Position numbers and translations under genes: made by a program. From NCBI GenBank assembly GCA_028871265.1, contig JAGWNR010000030.1, forward strand, positions 1-7,254: a stretch of DNA of 7,254 nucleotides. Reading direction: 5' to 3'. This DNA comes from Patescibacteria group bacterium. GTDB lineage: Bacteria > Patescibacteriota > Minisyncoccia > Phycocordibacterales > PALSA-1337. Positions 1 to 7,254 of this stretch are shown piece after piece. Within the stretch, counting starts at the first letter, position 1. Each line of letters begins with the position of its first letter. Under the pieces are notes generated by a model. That model saw nothing but the letters and a program-made list of their open reading frames with translations, ran no database searches and was not told where the DNA came from.

Positions 1-189
1 TCTGCCTGCACTTCTTTTGTTGGTGGTAAATTAGATATTACTTTCAAGCGACCGGATCCGAATGCTATTATAATGCTTGGCAGTACACCTGAAACCTACG
101 CGGCGATTCAGATTTCAGATGGTGCTAACACATCACATCGCACCGTCGTGGTCCGCGAAACTGGCCAGATACAGATACAAAATCAATGA
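1..189 (+). CDS. GspH/FimT-like pseudopilin, C-terminal part only
   Basis: The window opens inside this gene. The frame starting at base 1 stays open for 62 codons and ends at the TGA at 187-189. The visible protein contains GGKLDITFKRPDP, an 'AIQISDGANTSHRTVVV' strand region and ends in RETGQIQIQNQ. That beta-rich tail finishing in 'V-V-x-x-T-G-Q-I' is typical of the C-terminal domain of GspH/FimT/FimU minor pilins, which sit near the tip of type IV pili or type II secretion pseudopili. Its N-terminal class III signal lies outside the window, so the family call rests on the tail plus its position just before three other pilin-like genes. Its stop overlaps the next start as ATGA (186-189), which suggests translational coupling. 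A different pilin subfamily with a similar C-terminal sheet is possible. Confidence 0.62.
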   Translation, partial: SACTSFVGGKLDITFKRPDPNAIIMLGSTPETYAAIQISDGANTSHRTVVVRETGQIQIQNQ

Positions 190-881
190 TAAAAAAAGTC
201 AATAAAGTTCATAAAGTTTGTAAAGTCCATAAAGTTTTGACCAATTCCGGTTTTACTTTGGTTGAAATGCTCATCGCCCTGGCGGTGTTCATGATTGTGG
301 CAGTTGTGGCTATTTCAGCTCTTCTAAAAATTATCGATGCGAATCATAAATCGCAAACTTTGCAGGATACGGTTAACAATCTGAATTATTCGCTGGATGC
401 CATGACGCGTGAGATTAGGGTGGGGAGTGAGTATGATTGCCCCAAGGGTAATGGTTCATTTAATCAAAATAATATTAGCCCAAATTCCTGTGATGTTTCA
501 AACGATACCAGTGGTTCTGTTGTAGCTTTTTCATCAACAAATGTTGATTCTAGCGGCCCATGTAATTTGATATATGCTTATGGATTTGCTCCTCGTGCTG
601 ACATAACTGGCACTAACGCATGGACTTTAGTGAAGGCGGAACAATCTGGCTGTGGCGCTCCTATTAATCCTTTTAATAATACAAATAATCTCGGTAATTC
701 ATACAGTGAAATTATCGATCCGTCGGTGGTTATTACTTCATACCGCATGATTGTCAATGCAGGGAATTCAAACCCATTATCTCAGCCGAGTGTAACATTG
801 TATATTTCCGGTTACAGCGGTTCGGCGGATAAGACGAAAACATATTTCGACCTGCAAACGACGATATCAGAACGTGTATAA
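186..881 (+). CDS. GspJ/PilW-like minor pilin with long repeat-built leader
   Basis: A 231-residue prepilin. The class III signal is clear: cleavage after G22 in TNSG|FTLVEMLIALAVF, with Phe at +1 and Glu at +5 (E27), followed by a hydrophobic helix to about residue 48. After it comes 'DANHKSQTLQDTVNNLNYSL' and 'DAMTREIR', the amphipathic continuation usual in GspJ/PilW-type minor pilins. The rest is a Ser/Asn/Gly-rich globular domain with four cysteines (about residues 80-150) that could form disulfides outside the membrane. Prepilin peptidase would remove residues 1-22, and the mature protein would join a pilus-tip or priming complex. The leader is longer than the usual 6-15 residues and consists largely of (Lys-Val-X) repeats encoded by a 9-bp array. 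ATG 186 overlaps the upstream stop and has no Shine-Dalgarno. TTG 237 is an alternative start that would give a 5-residue leader. The PilW/GspJ subfamily is inferred; the pilin-like identity is secure. Confidence 0.85.
   Translation: MIKKVNKVHKVCKVHKVLTNSGFTLVEMLIALAVFMIVAVVAISALLKIIDANHKSQTLQDTVNNLNYSLDAMTREIRVGSEYDCPKGNGSFNQNNISPNSCDVSNDTSGSVVAFSSTNVDSSGPCNLIYAYGFAPRADITGTNAWTLVKAEQSGCGAPINPFNNTNNLGNSYSEIIDPSVVITSYRMIVNAGNSNPLSQPSVTLYISGYSGSADKTKTYFDLQTTISERV
195..239 (+). repeat. 9-bp tandem array, five units, inside a prepilin leader
   Basis: Five consecutive 9-bp units: aaagtcaat, aaagttcat, aaagtttgt, aaagtccat, aaagttttg. Each keeps AAAGT and varies mainly in the last four bases. Because 9 is a multiple of 3, every unit reads in frame as Lys-Val-X (X = Asn, His, Cys, His, Leu). 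The array supplies residues 4-18 of the leader that prepilin peptidase should remove. Confidence 0.85.
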
Positions 882-885
882 AAAT

Positions 886-1509
886 ATGAAAGAACAAATT
901 AAAAATCAAAAATCAAAAATCAAAATTAATCACCGACTTTCGACTCGGTACTTTCGACCTTCGACTAATTCCGGCTTTACCTTGGTGGAAACATTAATTG
1001 CAATTGCAATACTGATGATTGCCATTGCCGGGCCGCTGACTGTCGCTGAAAAAAGCCTTTATGCTTCGATCTACGCTAAAAATCAAGTTATGGCTTCATA
1101 TTTGGCCCAGGATGCGATGGAGTCGATTCGCAATTCCCTTGATACAAATGAGTTTAAAGGAAATACGGGGACAAACTGGCCGATTTATTTTGATAACACG
1201 AATCTCTTGACGTCTTGCGCGAATAAATTAAACCAATGTTCAATTGACACTATTAATAAAAAAGTGTTTTTAAACCAATATCCTTTGACAGTTAACCCTA
1301 CAAACGGTAATGGTTATGTCCAACCAGCTTCTCTGCCAACTTCTAATATAAGTCCATTCACGCGCACTTTCTATATTCAAACATTTCAGCCAAATGGTGC
1401 GAATAGTCAAGCGGTCAATGTGATCGTCTCTGTCAGCTGGCCGGGGACGGCGGCTACTGGTGGAGGTGTAACCTTGACTGATACTATATATGATACGCCG
1501 TTACAATAA
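886..1509 (+). CDS. GspI/PilV-like minor pilin with 30-residue leader
   Basis: A 207-residue prepilin starting at ATG 886, 4 nt after the previous stop. A GTG at 874 overlapping the upstream gene would add four residues. The class III site is TNSG|FTLVETLIAIAILMIAIAG (cleavage after G30, Glu+5 = E35), followed by a hydrophobic helix. 'QVMASYLAQDAMESIRNSL' closely matches the 'A-x-x-L-A-x-x-A-x-E-x-x-R' stretch after the helix in PilV/GspI proteins. The C-terminal part is Asn/Thr-rich with strands such as 'AVNVIVSVSWPG', and a Cys pair near residues 105-112 could form a disulfide. The 30-residue leader is encoded almost entirely by two adjacent heptamer arrays (894-928 and 931-965) and is removed in maturation. 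No Shine-Dalgarno precedes either start. The DNA over the cleavage site (aattccggYtttacYttgg) nearly matches that of the preceding gene, so the two N-termini share ancestry. PilV versus GspI cannot be separated here. Confidence 0.85.
   Translation: MKEQIKNQKSKIKINHRLSTRYFRPSTNSGFTLVETLIAIAILMIAIAGPLTVAEKSLYASIYAKNQVMASYLAQDAMESIRNSLDTNEFKGNTGTNWPIYFDNTNLLTSCANKLNQCSIDTINKKVFLNQYPLTVNPTNGNGYVQPASLPTSNISPFTRTFYIQTFQPNGANSQAVNVIVSVSWPGTAATGGGVTLTDTIYDTPLQ
894..928 (+). repeat. Heptamer tandem array AAAAATC in a prepilin leader
   Basis: Three perfect AAAAATC units (901-907, 908-914, 915-921), flanked by imperfect units acaaatt (894-900) and aaaatta (922-928). Reading the 7-bp unit through all three phases gives Lys-Asn-Gln-Lys-Ser-Lys-Ile, which matches the protein at this place. 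The reverse complement of this unit would contain TGA in one phase, so only this orientation is tolerated in a reading frame. Confidence 0.8.
931..965 (+). repeat. Heptamer tandem array TTTCGAC in a prepilin leader
   Basis: Five 7-bp units in register: caccgac, tttcgac, tcggtac, tttcgac, cttcgac. Two are perfect TTTCGAC and the others are degenerate. The array encodes HRLSTRYFRPST, the second half of the leader, and ends just before the prepilin peptidase site. It is the reverse complement of the GTCGAAA family in ligA (4279-4313), and both arrays contain a diverged unit of the form TCRGKAC. Confidence 0.78.
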
Positions 1510-1510
1510 T

Positions 1511-2119
1511 ATGAATATGAAAAAAGACAAAACAAATACTGGTTACACGCTCCTATTTGCCATGATTGTCGCCTCGGTGGTGTTGGCGCTGGGCGTGACC
1601 TTGCTCACTGTCGCTCGCAAGGAATTCGTCTTGTCTTCATCGGCGGCGCAGTCTTCGGACGCTTTCTATGCCGCTGACAGCGGCTTGGGTTGTGCCGAAT
1701 TTTGGGATGCAAATTCTTTGGCGTTTTCGACTTCGTCTTCACAAAGAAACCCAACAAGCGTGACATGTTCGTATGGTGACGTGTATGATCCAATAACTCT
1801 AACACCAAGGAGCTCAGTGATAAGCTATACAGTAAATGAAACCCAATCAACCTGTTCGATTGTTGATGGCGATCCATGTACATTTACTTTTAATGTACCA
1901 TTTTCTACCGATGGTGCCGGCAATGGGTGCGCCAGCATAACTGTTGAAAAATCTTATATTACAGATCCCAATCTAGGCGTGATCCCACACACAAGTATTA
2001 CTTCTGCTGGTTATAATTTGGGATGGACAGGTGTTGGTGACACAAACAGTGTTCAAAATCATGATTGTTCTGATACCAGTCCACGCAAGGTCAATCGCAC
2101 GCTTGAACTTAATTATTGA
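1511..2119 (+). CDS. PilX-like minor pilin
   Basis: A 202-residue protein with a short basic leader and class III-type site, TNTG|YTLLFAMIVASVVLALG, followed by a hydrophobic helix to about residue 34. After the helix, 'SAAQSSDAFYAADSGLGCAEFW' carries the 'A-F-Y-A-A-D/E-S-G' motif typical of PilX N-terminal-type pilins and related CPR proteins. Position +5 of the mature protein is Phe rather than the usual Glu, as in PilX and GspK-like tip subunits, which fits a role at the tip rather than in the filament body. The C-terminal part has six or more cysteines (including 'TCSIVDGDPCTF'), suggesting a disulfide-stabilised extracellular domain. ATG 1511 lies one base after the upstream stop; ATG 1517 is an alternative, and an in-frame ATG at 1490 would overlap the upstream gene. 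No Shine-Dalgarno is visible, so expression is probably by coupling. No pilY1-like gene follows, and the pilin cluster ends here. Confidence 0.82.
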   Translation: MNMKKDKTNTGYTLLFAMIVASVVLALGVTLLTVARKEFVLSSSAAQSSDAFYAADSGLGCAEFWDANSLAFSTSSSQRNPTSVTCSYGDVYDPITLTPRSSVISYTVNETQSTCSIVDGDPCTFTFNVPFSTDGAGNGCASITVEKSYITDPNLGVIPHTSITSAGYNLGWTGVGDTNSVQNHDCSDTSPRKVNRTLELNY

Positions 2120-2141
2120 CATTTTTCTGCTCTGTTGTAAT
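2116..2141 (+). promoter_or_regulatory. Putative promoter for the 72-aa membrane protein
   Basis: A perfect -35 hexamer TTGACA (2116-2121) overlaps the stop codon of the PilX-like gene. It is followed by an extended -10, TGTTGTAAT (2133-2141), with five of six -10 bases correct. The spacer is only 14 nt, shorter than the usual 16-18, so the -35 may be fortuitous. Transcription would start near 2148, leaving about 28 nt of 5' leader that contains the Shine-Dalgarno. Confidence 0.45.
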
Positions 2142-2175
2142 CTTTATACAGTTTCAATTAAACAAAAGGAAATAT

Positions 2176-5122
<2,947 letters not shown>

Positions 5123-5128
5123 ATGATA

Positions 5129-5151
5129 TGTATGAGGTGTCACCTCATACA
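5129..5151. repeat. Perfect palindrome at the transposase 5' end
   Basis: Two 11-bp arms around a single central base at 5140, containing GAGGTG-T-CACCTC flanked by GTAT/ATAC. It shares the GAGGTGTCACCT core of the REP-like repeats but is symmetric, lacking the TTGTCA tail. In the transposase transcript it would fold near the 5' end, just before the start codon. Confidence 0.8.
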
Positions 5152-5154
5152 GTA

Positions 5155-5160
5155 ATTATA
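5155..5160 (-). promoter_or_regulatory. Putative -10 box of the transposase gene
   Basis: The minus strand reads TATAAT here, followed by six bases and an ATG at 5148-5146. That ATG opens a frame of only two codons (ATG AGG TGA) within the palindrome. The real coding start would be GTG 5143 or ATG 5122. No convincing -35 was found. Confidence 0.4.
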
Positions 5161-5227
5161 TAAAATTGGTTATTAAGAAATCATAAAAAAATATTAAAAA
5201 ATTCCTAAAATGAGGCCAGACCTTGAC

Positions 5228-5250
5228 ATGTGCGAGGTGTCACCTTGTCA
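5228..5250 (+). repeat. REP-like repeat, gatC-side copy 1
   Basis: ATGTGC-GAGGTGTCACCTTGTCA, identical over 23 bp to the copy starting at 5255 and separated from it by only 4 bp. The core can form a hairpin (AGGTG/CACCT, extended by wobbles), with an unpaired TGTCA-side tail. It lies in the 181-bp gap between the transposase and gatC; apart from the repeats and the promoters described, I see only AT-rich sequence in that gap. Confidence 0.85.
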
Positions 5251-5254
5251 ATGA

Positions 5255-5277
5255 ATGTGCGAGGTGTCACCTTGTCA
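5255..5277 (+). repeat. REP-like repeat, gatC-side copy 2
   Basis: An identical direct copy of 5228-5250. Its end is 14 bp upstream of the gatC -10 box. The tail TTGTCA (5272-5277) resembles a -35 hexamer but the spacing to the -10 is too short for a standard promoter. Confidence 0.85.
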
Positions 5278-5288
5278 TCCAAAACCTG

Positions 5289-5297
5289 TGATATAAT
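5289..5297 (+). promoter_or_regulatory. Extended -10 promoter of gatC-gatA
   Basis: TGATATAAT is a perfect TATAAT with the TGn extension. Exactly six bases separate it from ATG 5304, the same spacing as at ligA, predicting a leaderless transcript. The upstream half of the promoter is occupied by the REP-like repeats of the transposase module. Confidence 0.7.
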
Positions 5298-5303
5298 CAG
5301 CTC

Positions 5304-5594
5304 ATGATTTCAGAGAAAGAAATAGAAAACCTAGCAAATTTGGCTCGAATTAACCTATCGGCTGATGAAAAGAAGAAATTAGCCCATGATATCGACGGTA
5401 TTTTGGCCTATGTCGATCAGATCAAGTCCGCGCCAATTCCGGATTTGAAACCGGAGCCTGGTGCGGTCAAAAATGTCATGCGCGATGATACGGCGCAAAC
5501 GACATCGGCCGAAGATCGCGAGGCACTATTAAATGAAGCACCAAAGCGTGAAGGGGATTATGTGGCGGTCAAAAAAATAATCGCGCAAGACTAA
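5304..5594 (+). CDS. gatC: Asp/Glu-tRNA amidotransferase subunit C
   Basis: A 96-residue protein, the usual length for GatC. The N-terminal helix 'ENLANLARINLSADE' matches the family's 'vxxlAxLArLxLseeE' start. It is followed by 'DIDGILAYVDQI' and the conserved extended segment 'NVMRDDTA' (family N-x-x-R-x-D), ending in 'APKREGDYVAVKKII' (family 'AP-x-x-x-x-x-x-F-x-V-P-x-v'). GatC stabilises GatA and links it to GatB in the cytoplasmic GatCAB complex, which amidates Glu-tRNA(Gln) and/or Asp-tRNA(Asn). The gene is the first of a two-gene unit with gatA, 5 nt apart. No Shine-Dalgarno is present, and the start codon is placed by the leaderless promoter and by the family N-terminus. Confidence 0.94.
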   Translation: MISEKEIENLANLARINLSADEKKKLAHDIDGILAYVDQIKSAPIPDLKPEPGAVKNVMRDDTAQTTSAEDREALLNEAPKREGDYVAVKKIIAQD

Positions 5595-5599
5595 TTAAA

Positions 5600-7042
5600 A
5601 TGCCAATAAATCTAAAAAATTTGACTATACAAACTGCACATGAAGGTCTGAAAAATGGTGATTTCACCGCGACTGATCTGGCTAAATCTGCCCTGGCAGA
5701 AATTGAAAGTAAAAACAAGGAGCTTAATGCCTTTCTAGAGGTGTATGACAATGTTTTGGTTCAAGCCGGCTTTGCCGACAAGGCGATCGCGGAAGCTCGC
5801 AAGGCCGGCAAAGATTTTCCAATACTTTGCGGCATTCCGCTGGCCATAAAGGATAATATTTTGGTCAAAGGTCAGATTGCCAGTTCCGCTTCAAAAATCC
5901 TGGAAAACTATCATGCCACCTACGACGCGACCGTCATCAAAAAACTCCAAGTCGAAAACGGCGCCGTCCTGGTCGGCCGCACCAATATGGATGAATTCGC
6001 TATGGGTGGCTCGACGGAAAATTCCGCTTTTGGTCCGACCAGAAATCCGTACGATACGGCGCGCGTTGCCGGCGGTTCATCGGGTGGTTCGGCCGCGGCG
6101 ATCGCTGCTGGTATGGTTCTGGGTGCTTTGGGTTCCGATACTGGAGGATCGATTCGCCAACCAGCCAGTTTTTGCGGTGTGGTCGGGCTAAAGCCGACGT
6201 ACGGCGCGGTTTCGCGCTATGGTGTCATGGCCATGGGATCATCCTTGGACCAAATCGGCCCTTTTGCAAAAACAATCGAAGACGCGCAGATTATTTTTGA
6301 TGCGATCAAGGGGAAAGATAGTCTTGATTCAACAACGATTGATGAGACAACTTATCAAAAGGAAAAAGGAAAAAGCAAAAAGGAAAAGTTAATTATCGGA
6401 GTGCCTTGGCATTTCTTGAAAGAAGGCTTGCATGCGGATGTAAAAAAAGTGCTGGATGATACTTTGAAAAAACTGGAGAAAAAAGGCTATGAAATCCGCG
6501 AGATTTCTCTGCCAAATATTTCATACTCGCTGGCTGTCTACTATGTGCTCATGCCGGCAGAAGTTTCTTCGAACATGGCGCGTTTCGACGGAGTGAAATA
6601 CGGCCTGCATGTCGACGGCAAAGATATGATCGAAGACTATTTCAAAACGCGCGCCGCCGGATTTGGTCCCGAAGTCCGACGTCGGATCCTCTTGGGAACC
6701 TACGTGCTTTCTTCAGGCTATTATGACGCTTACTATTACCGCGCCAACGCCGTGCGCAAGCTCATCACCGATGATTTTAAAAAGGCTTTTGAATCGGTTG
6801 ATCTCATTTTGACACCGACTGCGCCATCGCCTGCTTTCAAAATCGGCGAAAAAACTAATGATCCAGTGGCCATGTATCTGGAAGATATCTTTACAGTGAC
6901 GGCCAATCTGACTGGCATGCCGGCTGTTTCCGTGCCAGCCGGAATGAGTGGTAATTTGCCAATTGGTATGCAATTGACCGCACCACACGGCGGCGAAAAT
7001 TCACTTTTCGAGGCGGGTAAAGATATCGAAAAAGAGGTATAA
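5600..7042 (+). CDS. gatA: Asp/Glu-tRNA amidotransferase subunit A
   Basis: A 480-residue amidase-signature protein. It hydrolyses glutamine to supply ammonia that GatB uses to convert Glu-tRNA(Gln) to Gln-tRNA(Gln), or Asp-tRNA(Asn) to Asn-tRNA(Asn). The Ser-cisSer-Lys triad is visible: K84 in 'IPLAIKDN', S160 in 'AGGSSGGSAAA' and S184 in 'GSDTGGSIRQPA'. 'GRTNMDEFAMGGSTENSAFG' and 'GLKPTYGAVSRYGVMAMGSSLDQIGP' are GatA-specific and separate it from other amidases. The C-terminal 'PTAPSPAFKIGE' and 'MPAVSVPAG' are also typical. Length is normal. A lysine-rich stretch (about 253-264, 'QKEKGKSKKEKL') encoded by a heptamer array sits in the variable loop before 'IIGVPW'. ATG 5600 is 5 nt after the gatC stop with no Shine-Dalgarno. 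gatB is not in the window. Confidence 0.96.
   Translation: MPINLKNLTIQTAHEGLKNGDFTATDLAKSALAEIESKNKELNAFLEVYDNVLVQAGFADKAIAEARKAGKDFPILCGIPLAIKDNILVKGQIASSASKILENYHATYDATVIKKLQVENGAVLVGRTNMDEFAMGGSTENSAFGPTRNPYDTARVAGGSSGGSAAAIAAGMVLGALGSDTGGSIRQPASFCGVVGLKPTYGAVSRYGVMAMGSSLDQIGPFAKTIEDAQIIFDAIKGKDSLDSTTIDETTYQKEKGKSKKEKLIIGVPWHFLKEGLHADVKKVLDDTLKKLEKKGYEIREISLPNISYSLAVYYVLMPAEVSSNMARFDGVKYGLHVDGKDMIEDYFKTRAAGFGPEVRRRILLGTYVLSSGYYDAYYYRANAVRKLITDDFKKAFESVDLILTPTAPSPAFKIGEKTNDPVAMYLEDIFTVTANLTGMPAVSVPAGMSGNLPIGMQLTAPHGGENSLFEAGKDIEKEV
6357..6391 (+). repeat. Heptamer tandem array AAAAGGA in gatA
   Basis: Units aaaagga, aaaagga, aaaagca, aaaagga (6357-6384) and a weaker aaagtta (6385-6391). 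It encodes a lysine/glutamate-rich run in a loop that is not conserved among GatA proteins, just before the 'IGVP' strand. Confidence 0.72.
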
Positions 7043-7043
7043 T
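7038..7043 (+). promoter_or_regulatory. Putative -10 box for the gene at 7050
   Basis: A perfect TATAAT overlaps the gatA stop codon (TAA 7040-7042), with exactly six bases before ATG 7050. It lacks the TGn extension and a recognisable -35, so the box could be chance, but the spacing repeats that of ligA and gatC. Confidence 0.5.
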
Positions 7044-7049
7044 TTTAGA

Positions 7050-7254
7050 ATGAAAGAAGAGAAAAAAGAAATAGAACTGATTGTTATTGTCGGCATACTC
7101 ATTCTGGCTATTGCCGTTTTGCCGATTTTGTATTCAATCTTTTCCAAAACATTTGCACCATACACGGCTGTTTTTTTGAAATCGTATGCGCCGGTCATTT
7201 TGGTAATCTCACAAAATATTTTCGGTTGGATTTTGGGTATTACTATTCCGGTTT
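7050..7254 (+). CDS. Membrane protein of unknown function, N-terminal part
   Basis: The frame is open from ATG 7050 to the window end, giving 68 complete codons. The protein begins with a charged stretch (MKEEKKEIE) followed by a hydrophobic helix 'LIVIVGILILAIAVLPIL' (about 10-27). A polar/aromatic segment 'FSKTFAPYTAVFLKSYAP' comes next, and then a second hydrophobic stretch 'VILVISQNIFGWILGITIPV' that runs off the edge. The charged start suggests a cytoplasmic N-terminus. I do not recognise the family. It follows gatA by 7 nt on the same strand and so could be read through from the gatCA transcript, but the TATAAT at 7038 suggests its own start as well. Confidence 0.6.
   Translation, partial: MKEEKKEIELIVIVGILILAIAVLPILYSIFSKTFAPYTAVFLKSYAPVILVISQNIFGWILGITIPV

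Noticed and set aside
5223..5228. TTGACA as a -35 box for gatC
   Set aside because: It lies 63 bp upstream of the -10 at 5292, too far to pair with it, and no -10-like hexamer occurs 16-18 bp downstream of it.
5228..5277. Two identical 23-bp repeats as a mini CRISPR array
   Set aside because: The spacing between repeats is only 4 bp, there is no cas gene, and the same repeat appears inverted at the other end of the transposase. A REP-like element explains it better.

Overview
The window looks like a piece of a small-genome Candidate Phyla Radiation (Patescibacteria, Parcubacteria-like) bacterium. This is an inference from gene content, not a marker-gene assignment. The pointers are tightly packed genes, an almost complete lack of Shine-Dalgarno sites, a cluster of class III-signal minor pilins with a PilX-like member, an NAD-dependent DNA ligase with an eroded zinc finger, a REP-associated Y1 transposase of the 'YHVYNRG' type, and GatC-GatA for indirect aminoacyl-tRNA synthesis.

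Layout. Positions 1-2119 hold four co-directional pilin-like genes: the 3' end of a GspH/FimT-like protein, then GspJ/PilW-like, GspI/PilV-like and PilX-like proteins. They overlap or nearly touch (ATGA overlap at 186-189, gaps of 4 and 1 nt), so they are probably one operon for the minor-pilin tip or priming complex of a type IV pilus or related filament. Positions 2116-2447 hold a separate unit: a promoter, a 72-residue two-helix membrane protein with the window's only clear Shine-Dalgarno, and a probable intrinsic terminator whose T-tract runs into the ligA promoter. ligA occupies 2462-4552. A REP-associated transposase (RAYT) module lies at 4542-5277, with the transposase on the minus strand and copies of one palindromic repeat at its ends. 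The module overlaps the 3' end of ligA, whose stop codon lies inside the outer repeat. gatC (5304-5594) and gatA (5600-7042) follow, and then the first 68 codons of an unknown membrane protein (7050 to the window end).

Two patterns cut across the genes. First, ligA, gatC and the gene at 7050 each start exactly six nucleotides after a perfect TATAAT, which puts the expected transcription start on or next to the ATG, so these genes probably make leaderless mRNAs. Second, short tandem arrays with a 7-bp period (four arrays) or a 9-bp period (one array) lie inside reading frames. They sit only at places where protein sequence is expected to be disposable: prepilin leader peptides, the linker before the LigA BRCT domain, and a loop in GatA. 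The array in the LigA linker and one of those in a prepilin leader belong to the same heptamer family in opposite orientations and share a diverged unit type.

Nothing here is clearly a new defence or biosynthetic system. The most distinctive items are the heptamer arrays inside genes, the fixed -10-to-ATG spacing, and the RAYT module that supplies a neighbour's stop codon.
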